The notes: a model not told the origin generated them from the sequence alone. A stretch of 64,000 bases of DNA from an uncultured bacterium (GCA_905214545.1 CAJMMO010000003.1:62001-126000); one strand, 5' to 3'. Numbered from the stretch's first letter, positions 16,876-26,277 are shown. Numbers and translations: made by a program.

Positions 16876-17571
16876 TTATCTCTTGCGATCTTCAATTTCG
16901 CCATTGCTGTGGGCAATGATGACTTCGTCGCACATGTCCAAAAACAGGCCGTGTTCGACAACGCCCACCGTGTGGTCCAGGTAGTCGGCTAAGCCGGCTG
17001 GGACCGGCACTTGGTCGACGTGCAGGTCTAAGATGTAGTTGCCGTAGTGGGTGACAAAGCGCTTGCCTTCGTCAGTCATTCTGAATTGCGGGTTCAAGCC
17101 CTGCTCTTCTAAGCGGCGCTTAACCTGTTCGCAAGAAATCGGCAAAACTTCGACTGGCAGCGGGAAGCCGCCCAGCTTGTGGACGAGCTTGCTTTCGTCG
17201 ACGATCCAGATGATCTTCTTGGAGTTGGCTGCGACGTTTTTCTCCAAAGTCAAAGCACCGCCGCCGCCTTTGATGCCGTCGAAGTTGTCGGCCACGCGGT
17301 CGGCGCCGTCGACAGTCAGGTCGGCCTGGTCGATTTCAGCCAGCTCTGAAACATGGAAGCCTAAGCTTTCCAGCTGGCGCTGGCTGCGGCTGGAGGTCGT
17401 CACGACAGCCTTCAGCTTCAGGCCGTCGTGGTCCTTGCGCTCAGCCAGAGCGTCGATGAAGAACTTAACCGTCGACCCGGTGCCGACGCCTAAGATCATC
17501 CCTGATTCGACCATTGCGGCTGCTTTTTGCGCAGCTTGTTTTTTCAGCTTGTTTTGTTCTGCTTGATCCAT
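16876..17571 (-). CDS. rpiA: Ribose-5-phosphate isomerase A
   Basis: Interconverts ribose-5-P and ribulose-5-P. Motifs: GVGTGSTVKFFIDAL (phosphate loop), VDGADRVADNFDGIKGGGGALTLEKNVA and PVEVLPI are diagnostic; about 231 residues. Two in-frame ATGs lie six bases apart; the second (17571) has AAAGGA at proper spacing, so I start there. A TATAAT lies on the reverse strand at 17624-17629. Co-transcribed with the downstream GntR gene. Confidence 0.95.
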   Translation of the reverse strand: MDQAEQNKLKKQAAQKAAAMVESGMILGVGTGSTVKFFIDALAERKDHDGLKLKAVVTTSSRSQRQLESLGFHVSELAEIDQADLTVDGADRVADNFDGIKGGGGALTLEKNVAANSKKIIWIVDESKLVHKLGGFPLPVEVLPISCEQVKRRLEEQGLNPQFRMTDEGKRFVTHYGNYILDLHVDQVPVPAGLADYLDHTVGVVEHGLFLDMCDEVIIAHSNGEIEDRKR

Positions 17572-17776
17572 GTTCATTGTCCTTTCGTCGCGCTTTTATT
17601 CTCGATTAAAACAGTCAACTACCATTATAGTGTTTTTTCTAGAATTGATAAGACTTTTGTCAAAAATTGGGTTGAACCTTTAGCTGCGGGTGGTCCGAAA
17701 GTCCTGCCAGTATTTACCCGGGCTCATTTTAATGTAAAATAGTAACGATATAGTTATTTACAAAAAGGAGTATAAG

Positions 17777-18424
17777 ATGAGCAAGCGCAAACGTCCTATT
17801 ATTATTGGCATTGCGGGCGGTTCCGGTTCAGGGAAAACGACTATTGCGCACAAGATCCACAAGAGCCTGCCTGAAGACCGCGTTTTGATTATGACCCAAG
17901 ATTCCTACTACAAGGATCACAAGGAGATGACCAAGGCCGAACGCGACCAGATCAACTTCGACCACCCGGACGCCTTTGACACCAAGCTGTTAGTCCAGCA
18001 GCTGAAGCAGCTTTTAAACGGCGAAGCGATTGAGATGCCGATCTACGACTTCCCAACCCACCTGCGCAGCGACAAGACCATCCACGTCGAACCCGCCGAC
18101 ATCATCATCCTCGAAGGCATCTTAGTCTTAGCCGACGAACGCCTGCGGGACCTGATGAGCATCAAGGTTTACGTCGACACCGACGACGACATCCGTTTAA
18201 TCCGGCGTGAAAAACGCGACATGAAAGAGCGCGGCTACGACCTGGACTACATCATCTCCCAGTACTTGACGACCGTGAAGCCGATGTACAACCAATTCAT
18301 CGACCCGTCCAAGCGCTATGCGGACATCATCGTTCCGGAAGGCGGGGAAAACAATGTCGCCATCGACATGCTCTCCACCAAGATCCGGTCCGTGCTGCAC
18401 GAAAACGATGTCTCTTTATCCTAG
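17777..18424 (+). CDS. udk: Uridine kinase, copy 1
   Basis: Phosphorylates uridine and cytidine to UMP/CMP in pyrimidine salvage; 215 residues. P-loop GIAGGSGSGKTT, the TQDSYYKD segment, FDHPDAFD and the LID-like RLIRREKRDMKERG are family hallmarks. AAAGGAG precedes the ATG. It is followed after 12 bases by a clearly related gene, so the locus is a tandem duplication. Charged residues of the substrate region differ between copies (PTHLRSDKTIHVEP here, TKLTRSNKTEHTEP in copy 2). Confidence 0.92.
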   Translation: MSKRKRPIIIGIAGGSGSGKTTIAHKIHKSLPEDRVLIMTQDSYYKDHKEMTKAERDQINFDHPDAFDTKLLVQQLKQLLNGEAIEMPIYDFPTHLRSDKTIHVEPADIIILEGILVLADERLRDLMSIKVYVDTDDDIRLIRREKRDMKERGYDLDYIISQYLTTVKPMYNQFIDPSKRYADIIVPEGGENNVAIDMLSTKIRSVLHENDVSLS

Positions 18425-18436
18425 AAAGGAAAAAAC

Positions 18437-19078
18437 ATGGCCAATACACATAAAAAACCGCTAGTTATCGGGATCGCGGGCGGTTCCGGTTCGGGCAAGA
18501 CGACGATCTCCCGGGAAATCCGCAAGAAACTGCCCCACGACCGCATCTTAGTCGTGACCCAGGACTCCTATTACAAGGACAACGCCGGCATCCCCATGGA
18601 AGAAAGACGGCAGATCAACTACGACCACCCGGACGCTTACGACATGCCGCTCATGAACAAGCAGCTGCGCCAGCTGCTCAACTGGCAGGCCGTGGAAACT
18701 CCGATCTACGACTTCACTAAGCTCACCCGCTCCAACAAGACCGAGCACACCGAACCGGCCGGCATCATCCTGCTGGAAGGCATCCTGGTCTTGGCCGACC
18801 CGAACCTGCGCAAGCTGATGGACATTAAGGTCTTTGTCGACAACGACGACGACATCCGCTTCATCCGCCGGCTTGAGCGCGACACGACCGAGCGCGGCCG
18901 TACCCAGGAACAGGTCATCCGCCAGTACCTGAAGACGGTCAAGCCGATGTACAACCAATTCATCGAACCGTCCAAGCGCTACGCCGACATCATCGTGCCG
19001 GAAGGCGGCAAGAACAAGGTGGCCATCCGCATGCTGGCCAACCAGATCCGCGCGATCTTGCGCAACGAAGAATTATAA
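18437..19078 (+). CDS. udk: Uridine kinase, copy 2
   Basis: 213 residues, closely similar along its whole length to the gene just upstream: GIAGGSGSGKTTISREI, TQDSYYKDN, YDHPDAYD, and the same KPMYNQFI.PSKRYADIIVPEGG block near the C-terminus. Its own AAAGGA site and intact motifs suggest both copies work. The nucleotide sequences differ substantially, so the duplication is not recent. Possible specialisation for uridine versus cytidine or another nucleoside is speculation. Confidence 0.92.
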   Translation: MANTHKKPLVIGIAGGSGSGKTTISREIRKKLPHDRILVVTQDSYYKDNAGIPMEERRQINYDHPDAYDMPLMNKQLRQLLNWQAVETPIYDFTKLTRSNKTEHTEPAGIILLEGILVLADPNLRKLMDIKVFVDNDDDIRFIRRLERDTTERGRTQEQVIRQYLKTVKPMYNQFIEPSKRYADIIVPEGGKNKVAIRMLANQIRAILRNEEL

Positions 19079-19089
19079 GCAAATAAAAA

Positions 19090-19119
19090 AAGACCCTCCT
19101 GATAGGAGGGTCTTTTTTT
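19090..19119. terminator. Terminator after the uridine kinases
   Basis: AGACCCTCCT / AGGAGGGTCT stem with GAT loop, A-run and T-run; shared with the convergent amidotransferase gene. Confidence 0.85.
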
Positions 19120-19123
19120 GTCT

Positions 19124-19807
19124 TTAAAGCTTGCTGTTTTTGCCGGTGATAAAGTCCAAGATGTTGAACAAGATCCGGGCGTTGCCGCGCGGCACGCCGT
19201 GGTGCAGGATCTGCTGGGTCGTTTGGCCCAAGGCGTTGCCGAGGTCGGCCTTGCCGCCGTTATTGACGACCATTTCGCGCAGGTTGTTTTCGTTGACTTC
19301 CAGGTGGAACTGCAGGCCGACGACGTTGCTGTTGTATAAAAAGCCGGCTGCCGGCGCCTGCTCGCTGCTAAACAGCAGCTGGGCACCTTCAGGCTTAGAC
19401 AGCATCTTCTGGTGCCAAGACAGCGCGGTGACTTTTTCCGGCAGGCCGGGAATTGCCTCGCTGGTGCGGTCAAAGTCGGTCCAGCCGATGCACTTTTGCT
19501 CCATCTTGTCGACGTGGCCGGACAGCGTTTGCACGATCTGCTCGGCGCCAAAGCAAATGCCTAAGACGGGCTTGCCCGAAGCCAGCATCTGCTTGATCAA
19601 GGCGCGCTCTTCGGCAATCCAGCCGAGCTTGTCGGTCGGCGATACGCTGCCGCCCAACAAGACCAGCAAGTCGGTCTGCTCAGCGCGCGGCACAATGTTG
19701 TAGATCGCAGGGTGGTAAATATAAGCGACTGCCTGCTGAATCTGGGCCCAGGTCGCAATGGCGCCCGGTCCCTCATCGGCGGCATGCTGCAAAATATTGA
19801 TTCTCAT
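19124..19807 (-). CDS. Class I glutamine amidotransferase-like protein, paralogue A
   Basis: A 227-residue stand-alone GATase1 domain (GMP-synthase-like, COG0518). The nucleophile elbow GICFGAEQ holds Cys, and QFHLEVNENNLREM supplies His and Glu. Such lone domains hydrolyse glutamine or a gamma-glutamyl amide; the acceptor is unknown. GAGG precedes the ATG. A second gene of the same type lies at 61272-61943. It follows the M42 peptidase by 15 bases. Confidence 0.88.
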   Translation of the reverse strand: MRINILQHAADEGPGAIATWAQIQQAVAYIYHPAIYNIVPRAEQTDLLVLLGGSVSPTDKLGWIAEERALIKQMLASGKPVLGICFGAEQIVQTLSGHVDKMEQKCIGWTDFDRTSEAIPGLPEKVTALSWHQKMLSKPEGAQLLFSSEQAPAAGFLYNSNVVGLQFHLEVNENNLREMVVNNGGKADLGNALGQTTQQILHHGVPRGNARILFNILDFITGKNSKL

Positions 19808-19822
19808 TTGCTAACCTCTTTT

Positions 19823-20905
19823 TTAAACCTGCTTAAAACTGGCCAATTTGTCTGCGTCCAAGTCGCGGATGATCGCGCAGGCCAAGTCGACGCTGGCCTT
19901 GAAGTCGTGGTAGGAGCTGAAGCAGTAAGGCGAGTGTTCATAACGCACAGGGATGCCGATGACGATGGTCGGCGCTGCGTTTTCGTAGTAGATCGCTGCG
20001 CCGTCCTGGCCGCCGCCGGTGCGCACTGACCGGGTGTAAGGGATGCCGTTTTTGTCGGCTAATTGGCAAGCGTAGTTTTGGAACTTCGGGTTCGGCAGGA
20101 AGGTTTCGTCCATGTCCCTCAGCATCGGCCCGCGGCCCATGCCGGTCTGCGACAGCCAAGCAGGCGTGAAGGTGTCGTCGGCCGGGCATGATTCCAGAAC
20201 CAAGCAGACGTCAGGCTTAACGTGGCGGGCGGTGACGTAGGCCCCGCGCAGGCCGACTTCTTCTTGAGAAGACAAAGCGCCCACGACGTCGACGCCGGTT
20301 TCTTCGTCTTTTAATTCGTCCAAAATGGCGGCCATGGCGGCAGCGCCGAAGCGGTCGTCAAAGTCCTTGCCGAAGAAGACCCCGTTTTTCTCGTTGTATT
20401 CGCAGGTGACGTCGACAAAGATCGGGCAGCCGGTGTCGATCTTGAAGTCCTTGATCGTCTCTTCGCGGCTGGCAGAACCCACGTCGATGCTCATGTCGGC
20501 GACGTCGGGCACGTTTTCGCGCTCGGCCTTGGTCATAAAGTGCGGCGGCTTGGTAGCAACCACGCCGTGCACGTATTCGCCGTCCTTGTTGCGGATCTTC
20601 ACTTTGGTGCCGGGGATGTTGTACTTGACCCAGCCGCCAAGCGGGACGAACTTGATTAAGCCGTTAGGCCGCACGGCCTGGGTGATGAAGCCGACGGCGT
20701 CGGAGTGGGCGTCGAGCTGCAGGACCGGCCGCTTGCCGTTGTTCTGCTTTTTGGCGGCATACAAATTCCACATGCCGTCGACAGTGACATCAGAATAAGG
20801 CTCGACCGTGTTTTTAAACAGGCGGACGAACTCTTCTTCAAAACCAGAAGTGGCGTTGGCGTCGCTGAACGCCTTGATCATTTCAATTGCATTTTCTTTT
20901 TTCAT
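19823..20905 (-). CDS. M42-family metallo-aminopeptidase
   Basis: A 360-residue cytosolic aminopeptidase of the M42 family (glutamyl aminopeptidase PepA / endoglucanase-M type). Metal and catalytic residues visible: LDAHSDAVG (His, Asp), GKDFDDRFGAAAM (bridging Asp), SSQEEVGLRG (catalytic Glu and ligand), LESCPADD and the final His in SSYHDF. It trims peptides in a proteolytic lactic bacterium. The ribosome site is weak. Probably co-transcribed with the amidotransferase. Confidence 0.92.
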   Translation of the reverse strand: MKKENAIEMIKAFSDANATSGFEEEFVRLFKNTVEPYSDVTVDGMWNLYAAKKQNNGKRPVLQLDAHSDAVGFITQAVRPNGLIKFVPLGGWVKYNIPGTKVKIRNKDGEYVHGVVATKPPHFMTKAERENVPDVADMSIDVGSASREETIKDFKIDTGCPIFVDVTCEYNEKNGVFFGKDFDDRFGAAAMAAILDELKDEETGVDVVGALSSQEEVGLRGAYVTARHVKPDVCLVLESCPADDTFTPAWLSQTGMGRGPMLRDMDETFLPNPKFQNYACQLADKNGIPYTRSVRTGGGQDGAAIYYENAAPTIVIGIPVRYEHSPYCFSSYHDFKASVDLACAIIRDLDADKLASFKQV

Positions 20906-20996
20906 TGCTGCACCAGTTTCTTCAATTTTAATTATATTTTTATTATATTATAAGTAATCTATTTTCCATAGCTGGAAAAGGAAGTAAGGGGATTAT

Positions 20997-22193
20997 ATGG
21001 CAAAAACGTCTTGGCACAAGAACCTGTTTGTGCTCTCTATCAGCGTCTTCATCGCGGGGCTGGCCTTTTCAGAAGTCATGCCTTTTTTATCGCTTTATAT
21101 TGACACTCTGGGCCACTTCACCCACCGCCAGCTGAACATGTGGTCCGGGCTGGTCTTTTCCGGCATCTACTTCGTGTCGGCCTTTATCTCGCCTTGGTGG
21201 GGCAAGCTGGCCGACCAAAAAGGGCGCAAGCCGATGATCCTGCGCGCCTCCTTAGGGATGGCCATCGTCCTGGCCGCCATGGGCTTGGTGCAAAACGTCT
21301 GGCAGCTGTTCTTCCTGCGGATGCTGCAGGGTGTTTTTTCAGGCTTTGTGTCAAACGCCAACACCCTGATCGCCACCGAAGCGCCGAAAAGAGAAAGCGG
21401 CAAGGCCTTGGGCACCATGGCCAGCGCCTTTACCGCCGGCAACCTGCTGGGGCCGTTTTTAGGCGGGGCTCTAGCTTCCTGGTTCTCCTACCGCTTCACC
21501 TTCTTTATCACCGGGCTTTTGCTGATGGTCTGCTTTGTCTTATCGCTGTTCTTTGTCCACGAGACCAACTTCAAGCCGGCCACGGGCAAGGACCTGCAGG
21601 ACACTAAGGGCGTCATCAAGTCGCTGCGTTCGCCGCAGCTGATCTTCGGCCTGCTTTTGACCACCACCATCATTCAGGCGGCCAACAACTCGATCAACCC
21701 GATCGTGTCCCTGTTTGTCCGCCAGCTGATGCACAACCGCGGCAACGTGGTCTTTGTCGCCGGCATCATCGCCGCCCTGCCCGGGATCGCCACTTTCTTG
21801 GCGGCTTCGCGCTTTGGGGCCCTGGGCGACCGGATCGGCACCCACAAGGTCATCCTGTTTGGCTTCTACCTGGCTTCCGTCCTGTTCTTTTTGACCGGCT
21901 TTGTCAAAAACACTTGGGAGCTCGGCATCCTGCGTTTTATGGTCGGCTTTTCCGACGCCTGCCTGTTCCCGCAGGTCCAGACGATGCTGGCCAAAAACAC
22001 GCGGCCGCAGGTCACCGGCCGGATCTTTTCCTGGAACCAGTCGGCGATGTACCTCGGCAACATCATCGGGCCGATGCTGGGGTCGACCGTCTCCGGCTTT
22101 TTAGGCTACAACATGGTCTTCTTTGTCACGACGGCCATCGTCTTGCTGAACTTGGTCCTCTTTCACTTCAACGTCTTGCACCACTTGGCATAA
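20997..22193 (+). CDS. MFS transporter (12-segment drug exporter type)
   Basis: A 398-residue major-facilitator protein. The loop GKLADQKGRKPM (motif A), GFVSNANTLIATEAPKRESGKALG and the TM5 motif LGPFLGG place it among drug:H+ antiporters of the DHA1/PmrA type. Substrate unknown. AAGGGG lies five bases before the ATG. It is divergent from the M42 gene across an AT-rich 90-base spacer. Confidence 0.9.
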   Translation: MAKTSWHKNLFVLSISVFIAGLAFSEVMPFLSLYIDTLGHFTHRQLNMWSGLVFSGIYFVSAFISPWWGKLADQKGRKPMILRASLGMAIVLAAMGLVQNVWQLFFLRMLQGVFSGFVSNANTLIATEAPKRESGKALGTMASAFTAGNLLGPFLGGALASWFSYRFTFFITGLLLMVCFVLSLFFVHETNFKPATGKDLQDTKGVIKSLRSPQLIFGLLLTTTIIQAANNSINPIVSLFVRQLMHNRGNVVFVAGIIAALPGIATFLAASRFGALGDRIGTHKVILFGFYLASVLFFLTGFVKNTWELGILRFMVGFSDACLFPQVQTMLAKNTRPQVTGRIFSWNQSAMYLGNIIGPMLGSTVSGFLGYNMVFFVTTAIVLLNLVLFHFNVLHHLA

Positions 22194-22222
22194 AAAAAGC
22201 ACCCCTCAGGGTGCTTTTTTTT
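22194..22222. terminator. Bidirectional terminator between two MFS genes
   Basis: GCACCC CTCA GGGTGC stem with A-run and T-run on either side. Confidence 0.85.
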
Positions 22223-23673
22223 TACGCTTTTTTGCGGTTGTAGTAAAAGTTGAGCAGCATGGCGATTAGGCCCAAGGCCACCGACACGACCATCACGTCG
22301 TGCAGGCCGCTGTGGAAAATCGCCCGCATCTGCGGCACCAGGTCCTGCGGCAAACTTGCCGCGGTCTTGGCCTGGCTCAGCTTGTTCATCATGCCTAAGG
22401 TGATCCGGTTTTGGCCGGCTAAGCCGCGGGCCATCGCCCAGTTCATGATCACGCCGTAGACAGCCGCCATGGTCGTCTGGGCCAGCATCCGGACTAAATA
22501 CGAAGTCGAAGTGGACGTGGCCATCATCTTTTTGCCAGCGTCAACTTGGACTTTGACCTGCAAGGAGACAAAACACAGCCCGACGCCAAAGCCGGAAAAG
22601 CTGCCAAACAAGGCCAGCAGCCAGGCCGGCGTCTTCAGGCCGGCAAACATGAGCAAAATTGACGAGGCCAGCATGCAGCATAGCGACACCAGCATGACCT
22701 TGAAAAAGGTCCACTGCCGCTGCGCTCGGCCGGCCTGCGAAGACCCGACAATCGAGATCAGCGAGTTGGGGATCAAGGTGATGCCGCCGACCAAGGCACT
22801 GGTGCCAAGCAGCGCCTGCGCCCACATCGGCAGGTAGGTGTTGACCGCGATGTAAGAGCCCCAGGCCAAGGCAAACAGCAAAAAGTCGCCGCACAGCGCC
22901 CGGCTTTGGAATAATTCCACCGGGACGACGGGGTTTGCCCCGCCTTTTTCCACATGCCAAAAGGCAATGAAGGTTAAAACCGCCAAGGCGATTAAGACCA
23001 GCGGCAGCCAGGCGGCAGTCAGGCCGATCAGCTGGATGCCGAATAGAAACGACAAGAGGCAGGCCGTCAGCAAAACCGCGCCCTTGAAGTCAAACGGGGC
23101 CTGTTTTTGCGAGTAGCTGTGGCGGTAGTAGGCAAAAATCAGGGCCAGCGCGATGGCGCCGATCGGCACGTTCAGGTAAAAGACCCAGTGCCAGGACATG
23201 CTGTCGATGATTAAACCGCCCAGCAGCGGACCGGAGATGGCGGCCACGTTCCAAGACACCGTCAGCAGCGTCAATAGCTTCGTGCGCTGGGCCAGGTCCT
23301 TGTAGACCATGCCGGCGATGATGTAAGGCAAAGAGCCCATGCCGCCGGCGCCGACGCCCATGATAAAGCGCGCCGTCAGGAAAAAAAGCATGTTGGGCGC
23401 CATCCCCTGCAAAGCCGAGCCGATGATGAATAAAAACAGCGAGACGATCAGGGCGGCCTTGTTGCTGATCTTTTGGCCGATCTTGGTCCAAATTGGCACG
23501 GCGCAGGCCAAGCCTAAAAGAAAAATCGCAACGATCCAGCCCATGAACTGGATGCCGTGCAAGTCGGCGACGATGGCCGGAATCGCCGTGTTGATAATCG
23601 TCGAATCCAGTCCAGACATCACATTGCCGAGCATCAAGGCGGCCGTCAGGCCGCGCAGCTGTTTTTGGTTCAT
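22222..23673 (-). CDS. MFS multidrug exporter (14-segment, EmrB/QacA type)
   Basis: About 483 residues with fourteen predicted membrane segments. LDSTIINTAIPAIVADL in TM1 (motif D1 of DHA2), GVGAGGMGSLPYIIAG and WNVAAISGPLLGGLIID (motif C) identify the DHA2 family. The start is the ATG at 23673, which overlaps the crcB stop (ATGA) with AGGGAGG upstream; a longer TTG start is less likely. Last gene of an asparaginase-tauE-crcB-crcB-MFS series. Confidence 0.9.
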   Translation of the reverse strand: MNQKQLRGLTAALMLGNVMSGLDSTIINTAIPAIVADLHGIQFMGWIVAIFLLGLACAVPIWTKIGQKISNKAALIVSLFLFIIGSALQGMAPNMLFFLTARFIMGVGAGGMGSLPYIIAGMVYKDLAQRTKLLTLLTVSWNVAAISGPLLGGLIIDSMSWHWVFYLNVPIGAIALALIFAYYRHSYSQKQAPFDFKGAVLLTACLLSFLFGIQLIGLTAAWLPLVLIALAVLTFIAFWHVEKGGANPVVPVELFQSRALCGDFLLFALAWGSYIAVNTYLPMWAQALLGTSALVGGITLIPNSLISIVGSSQAGRAQRQWTFFKVMLVSLCCMLASSILLMFAGLKTPAWLLALFGSFSGFGVGLCFVSLQVKVQVDAGKKMMATSTSTSYLVRMLAQTTMAAVYGVIMNWAMARGLAGQNRITLGMMNKLSQAKTAASLPQDLVPQMRAIFHSGLHDVMVVSVALGLIAMLLNFYYNRKKA

Positions 23674-24026
23674 CTCATCCTCCCTAGTTGGTAACCCAGC
23701 CAAACTAACAATATTCCGCCGCCATACGATGCCAAGGCATACAGCAGCATTTGCCCGTAGCTTTTATCGTGCCACAAGGCGACTAATTCGCTGTTTAAGG
23801 TGGAAAAAGTCGTGTAGCCGCCTAAGACCCCGGTCCCGACCAAGGCGTAGACAAAGGCAGACAGTTTTAATGAAAAGACTAGTCCTAAGACCAGTGCCCC
23901 CGTCAGATTAATAAACAGCGTTGAAAAAGGAAAGTTGCTTTGAATGTGGCGCCCGCCCCACAGCGTGATGGCGTAACGCAATAAAGCGCCGACGGCGGCG
24001 CCGCAACCGGCCAGCAAAATGGTCAT
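23670..24026 (-). CDS. crcB: Fluoride channel subunit (CrcB/Fluc)
   Basis: A 118-residue protein with four membrane segments. GCGAAVGALLRYAIT, FPFSTLFINLTGALVLGLV and GVLGGYTTFSTLNSE are the Fluc signatures, including the TTFST fluoride-path motif. Gram-positive bacteria often carry two unequal CrcB proteins that pair as a dual-topology heterodimer; its partner directly precedes it with no gap (TAG/ATG). Confidence 0.93.
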   Translation of the reverse strand: MTILLAGCGAAVGALLRYAITLWGGRHIQSNFPFSTLFINLTGALVLGLVFSLKLSAFVYALVGTGVLGGYTTFSTLNSELVALWHDKSYGQMLLYALASYGGGILLVWLGYQLGRMR

Positions 24027-24413
24027 CTAAGCACCCTCCCTTTTTTTAGTAAAAGCTAAAGCAGTCCTCATCCCCGCATAAGCGGCTAAAAAGCCTAAGA
24101 AGACGCTGGCCAGCCAGTAAATGAGGGCCGTTTGGCCCTTTCCTGCCTGCAGCATCTTCAAGGTGTCCAAGTTAAAGCTGGAAAAAGTCGTAAACGCGCC
24201 GACAAAGCCGGTGCTTAAGCCCGTGCTCAGCCACTGGCTGCTGGCCGACAGGCTGATAAACAAGTAGATCAAAAAGGCCAGTAAAAAACAGCCTGCTAAG
24301 TTGGCCGTCAAGGTTCCCCACTGCGACCAGCTGTTGTTGAGCCAGGCGCGCAAGGCCCCGCCTAAAAAGGCAAAGCAGGCCACGCTCAGCCAGGTTTTCC
24401 ACTTATCCTGCAT
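24027..24413 (-). CDS. crcB: Fluoride channel subunit (CrcB/Fluc), second copy
   Basis: About 128 residues, four membrane segments: FLGGALRAWLNNSW, LTANLAGCFLLAFLIYL and GFVGAFTTFSSFNLD. The ATG at 24413 has AGGAG seven bases upstream, overlapping the tauE stop; an earlier ATG at 24449 lies within tauE and has no site. Forms a pair with the adjacent crcB. I see no fluoride riboswitch nearby. Confidence 0.93.
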   Translation of the reverse strand: MQDKWKTWLSVACFAFLGGALRAWLNNSWSQWGTLTANLAGCFLLAFLIYLFISLSASSQWLSTGLSTGFVGAFTTFSSFNLDTLKMLQAGKGQTALIYWLASVFLGFLAAYAGMRTALAFTKKREGA

Positions 24414-24423
24414 TGCATTACTC

Positions 24424-25197
24424 CTAGTGGCCGAACATTCGCATGGCAATCATCAAAATGGCCAGGGCGATAAACAGCCAGGCCACGATCTTGTTGAGTT
24501 TGACCTCGTCGATCTTGTTGGCCATCTTGGCGCCGAAAAAGCCGGCGATGACGGCCCCGACCGCGATCAGCAGGCCCCAGTTCCAGGCCACGTGGCCTTG
24601 GCGGGCGTAGCCGAGCAGCGAAGTCAGAGCCGTAATGGCCATAATCACCGTAGAAGTGCCGACAGCTTCGTGCATCGGGTAGTGGAGCACGAAGATGATG
24701 GCGACCAGCATCATGACGCCGCCGCCAGCGCCGACCAGGCCGCTGATGATCCCGATGACAAAGCCTAAGCCCAGCAGGGCCGCCGTCTGGGCCCCCTTGC
24801 TCAGCTTAGCTTCTTTGACTTGGACCTGCTTGCCGCCCCGGCGCAGGGTTGCAATCCCCGACAGCAGCAAGACCACGGCGAAGACCGTGTTTAAGACGGC
24901 GTCCGGAATGATCCCGGCCCAGTGGGCGCCCAGCAGCGACCCGCAGACTGAGCCCACGGCCAGCCAGAGACTGGCGGTCAGGCGCACGTTGCCGGCGCGG
25001 AAGTAGCCGATGGCGACCACGATCGAGGTGATGACGTCGACCAGCAGACTAGTGCCGATGGCGACGTGGGAGCCCAGCGCAAACAACAGCGTCAGCGCAG
25101 GCACGACGATGCTGACGCCGGAAGCGCCGATCAAACTGGTGATCAGCCCCGTGACCAGCCCAATTAAGATCGCAGCGACGATTTGCAAAACACTCAT
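24424..25197 (-). CDS. TauE/SafE-family anion permease
   Basis: A 257-residue protein with about eight membrane segments in two repeats (LVTGLITSLIGASGVSIVVPAL; GFVIGIISGLVGAGGGVMMLV). This is the sulfite/organo-anion exporter family; real substrate unknown. It follows asparaginase by 17 bases, with AGGAGG overlapping the asparaginase stop, and is followed by the crcB pair. Confidence 0.88.
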   Translation of the reverse strand: MSVLQIVAAILIGLVTGLITSLIGASGVSIVVPALTLLFALGSHVAIGTSLLVDVITSIVVAIGYFRAGNVRLTASLWLAVGSVCGSLLGAHWAGIIPDAVLNTVFAVVLLLSGIATLRRGGKQVQVKEAKLSKGAQTAALLGLGFVIGIISGLVGAGGGVMMLVAIIFVLHYPMHEAVGTSTVIMAITALTSLLGYARQGHVAWNWGLLIAVGAVIAGFFGAKMANKIDEVKLNKIVAWLFIALAILMIAMRMFGH

Positions 25198-25214
25198 TTT
25201 TTCTCAATTACCTC

Positions 25215-26204
25215 CTATAAGGTGACTTCCCCTACCACATTTTTTTCAAAAAAGGTCTTAATGCCGGCGACGTCCATGCCCTGGCCTAAGCCCCACATCA
25301 GCTTGGTGATGGCGGCCTCGCTGGTCATGTCGCGCGCCGAAATGGCGCCTTCCAGCAGCGCTTCGCGGCCGACCTCGTACTTGGTCAAGTCGCTTCTCTC
25401 ATATAAACACTGGGAGGTGGCGATGAAGGGGATCCCCAGCCCGATCAGCCGGCCGATCGCCGCCACCATGTTGCGCCTGATATAGTTCATCCCGCCCAGG
25501 CCGTAGCCTTCAATCACGATGCCCTTGCAGCCGTGTTCGACCATGGCAAAAAGCAGTTTCGGGTCAAAGCCGGGAAAGAGCTTGATCAAGGCCACGTGCG
25601 GCTGGATGTCGATGTTTAAGCGGCAAACCCCTTGCTTAGGAATCTTCGGCCCGTCGGGGTTAAAGACCAGGCCGTCGCTGGTGACGGTAGCCACCGGCGG
25701 CACGTTGACGCTGTCAAAGGCATCAAAGTTCGTCGTGCGCACCTTGACGGTCCGGCAGCCCAGCATGACCTTGCTGTTGAAGGCCAAGTAAATCCCCGGC
25801 GCCATCCGCGCGGCCGCGCCCAGCGCCAACTTCAAGTTGCTGCGGGCGTCGGTCAAAAGCACGTTGATCGGCACCTGGCTGCCCGTCAAGACCACGGGAC
25901 AGTCGATGCCCTGCAGCATGAACGACAGCATCGAAGCCGTGTAGGCCATGGTGTCGGTGCCGTGCGAGACCACGATGCCGTCAAAGTCTTTGCGGTAGTG
26001 GTAGATCTGGCCGGCGATGATTTGCCATTCCTCCGGCTGGATATTGGAAGAGTCCAGCTTTAGGATGTCGCGCACGGTCACGTCGAACGGCAATTCGCCT
26101 AACAGCTTGATCAATTCTTGGCCGCTTTCGCGCGGCACGAGCCCTTTTTCTGACACAACGGACGCAATGGTGCCGCCCGTTGACAGCAGCAGGATTTTTT
26201 TCAT
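25215..26204 (-). CDS. L-asparaginase, type I
   Basis: Hydrolyses asparagine to aspartate and ammonia; about 329 residues with no signal peptide, so cytoplasmic. The two catalytic threonine motifs are STGGTIAS near the N-terminus and SHGTDTMAYTAS around residue 85. A start 39 bases further upstream exists but lies before the G-rich ribosome site (AAGGGGGG); I chose the ATG at 26204 (the preceding ATG at 26207 is equally possible). First gene of the group that runs to the DHA2 exporter. Confidence 0.93.
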   Translation of the reverse strand: MKKILLLSTGGTIASVVSEKGLVPRESGQELIKLLGELPFDVTVRDILKLDSSNIQPEEWQIIAGQIYHYRKDFDGIVVSHGTDTMAYTASMLSFMLQGIDCPVVLTGSQVPINVLLTDARSNLKLALGAAARMAPGIYLAFNSKVMLGCRTVKVRTTNFDAFDSVNVPPVATVTSDGLVFNPDGPKIPKQGVCRLNIDIQPHVALIKLFPGFDPKLLFAMVEHGCKGIVIEGYGLGGMNYIRRNMVAAIGRLIGLGIPFIATSQCLYERSDLTKYEVGREALLEGAISARDMTSEAAITKLMWGLGQGMDVAGIKTFFEKNVVGEVTL

Positions 26205-26243
26205 CATGCAGCCCCCCTTTTTGGCGTATGTGTATTGTCGCAC

Positions 26244-26268
26244 AAAAAAAGGCGCCTGCTAGACGCCA
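26244..26268 (-). terminator. Terminator after DUF554 gene
   Basis: GGCG(TC)...(AG)GCGCC stem, reverse-strand T-run of seven. Confidence 0.6.
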
Positions 26269-26277
26269 ACAAAGATT

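Noticed and set aside
23670..24449. Fluoride riboswitch near the crcB pair
   Set aside because: The genes are tightly coupled to tauE upstream, leaving no room for an aptamer, and no such fold is visible before asparaginase.
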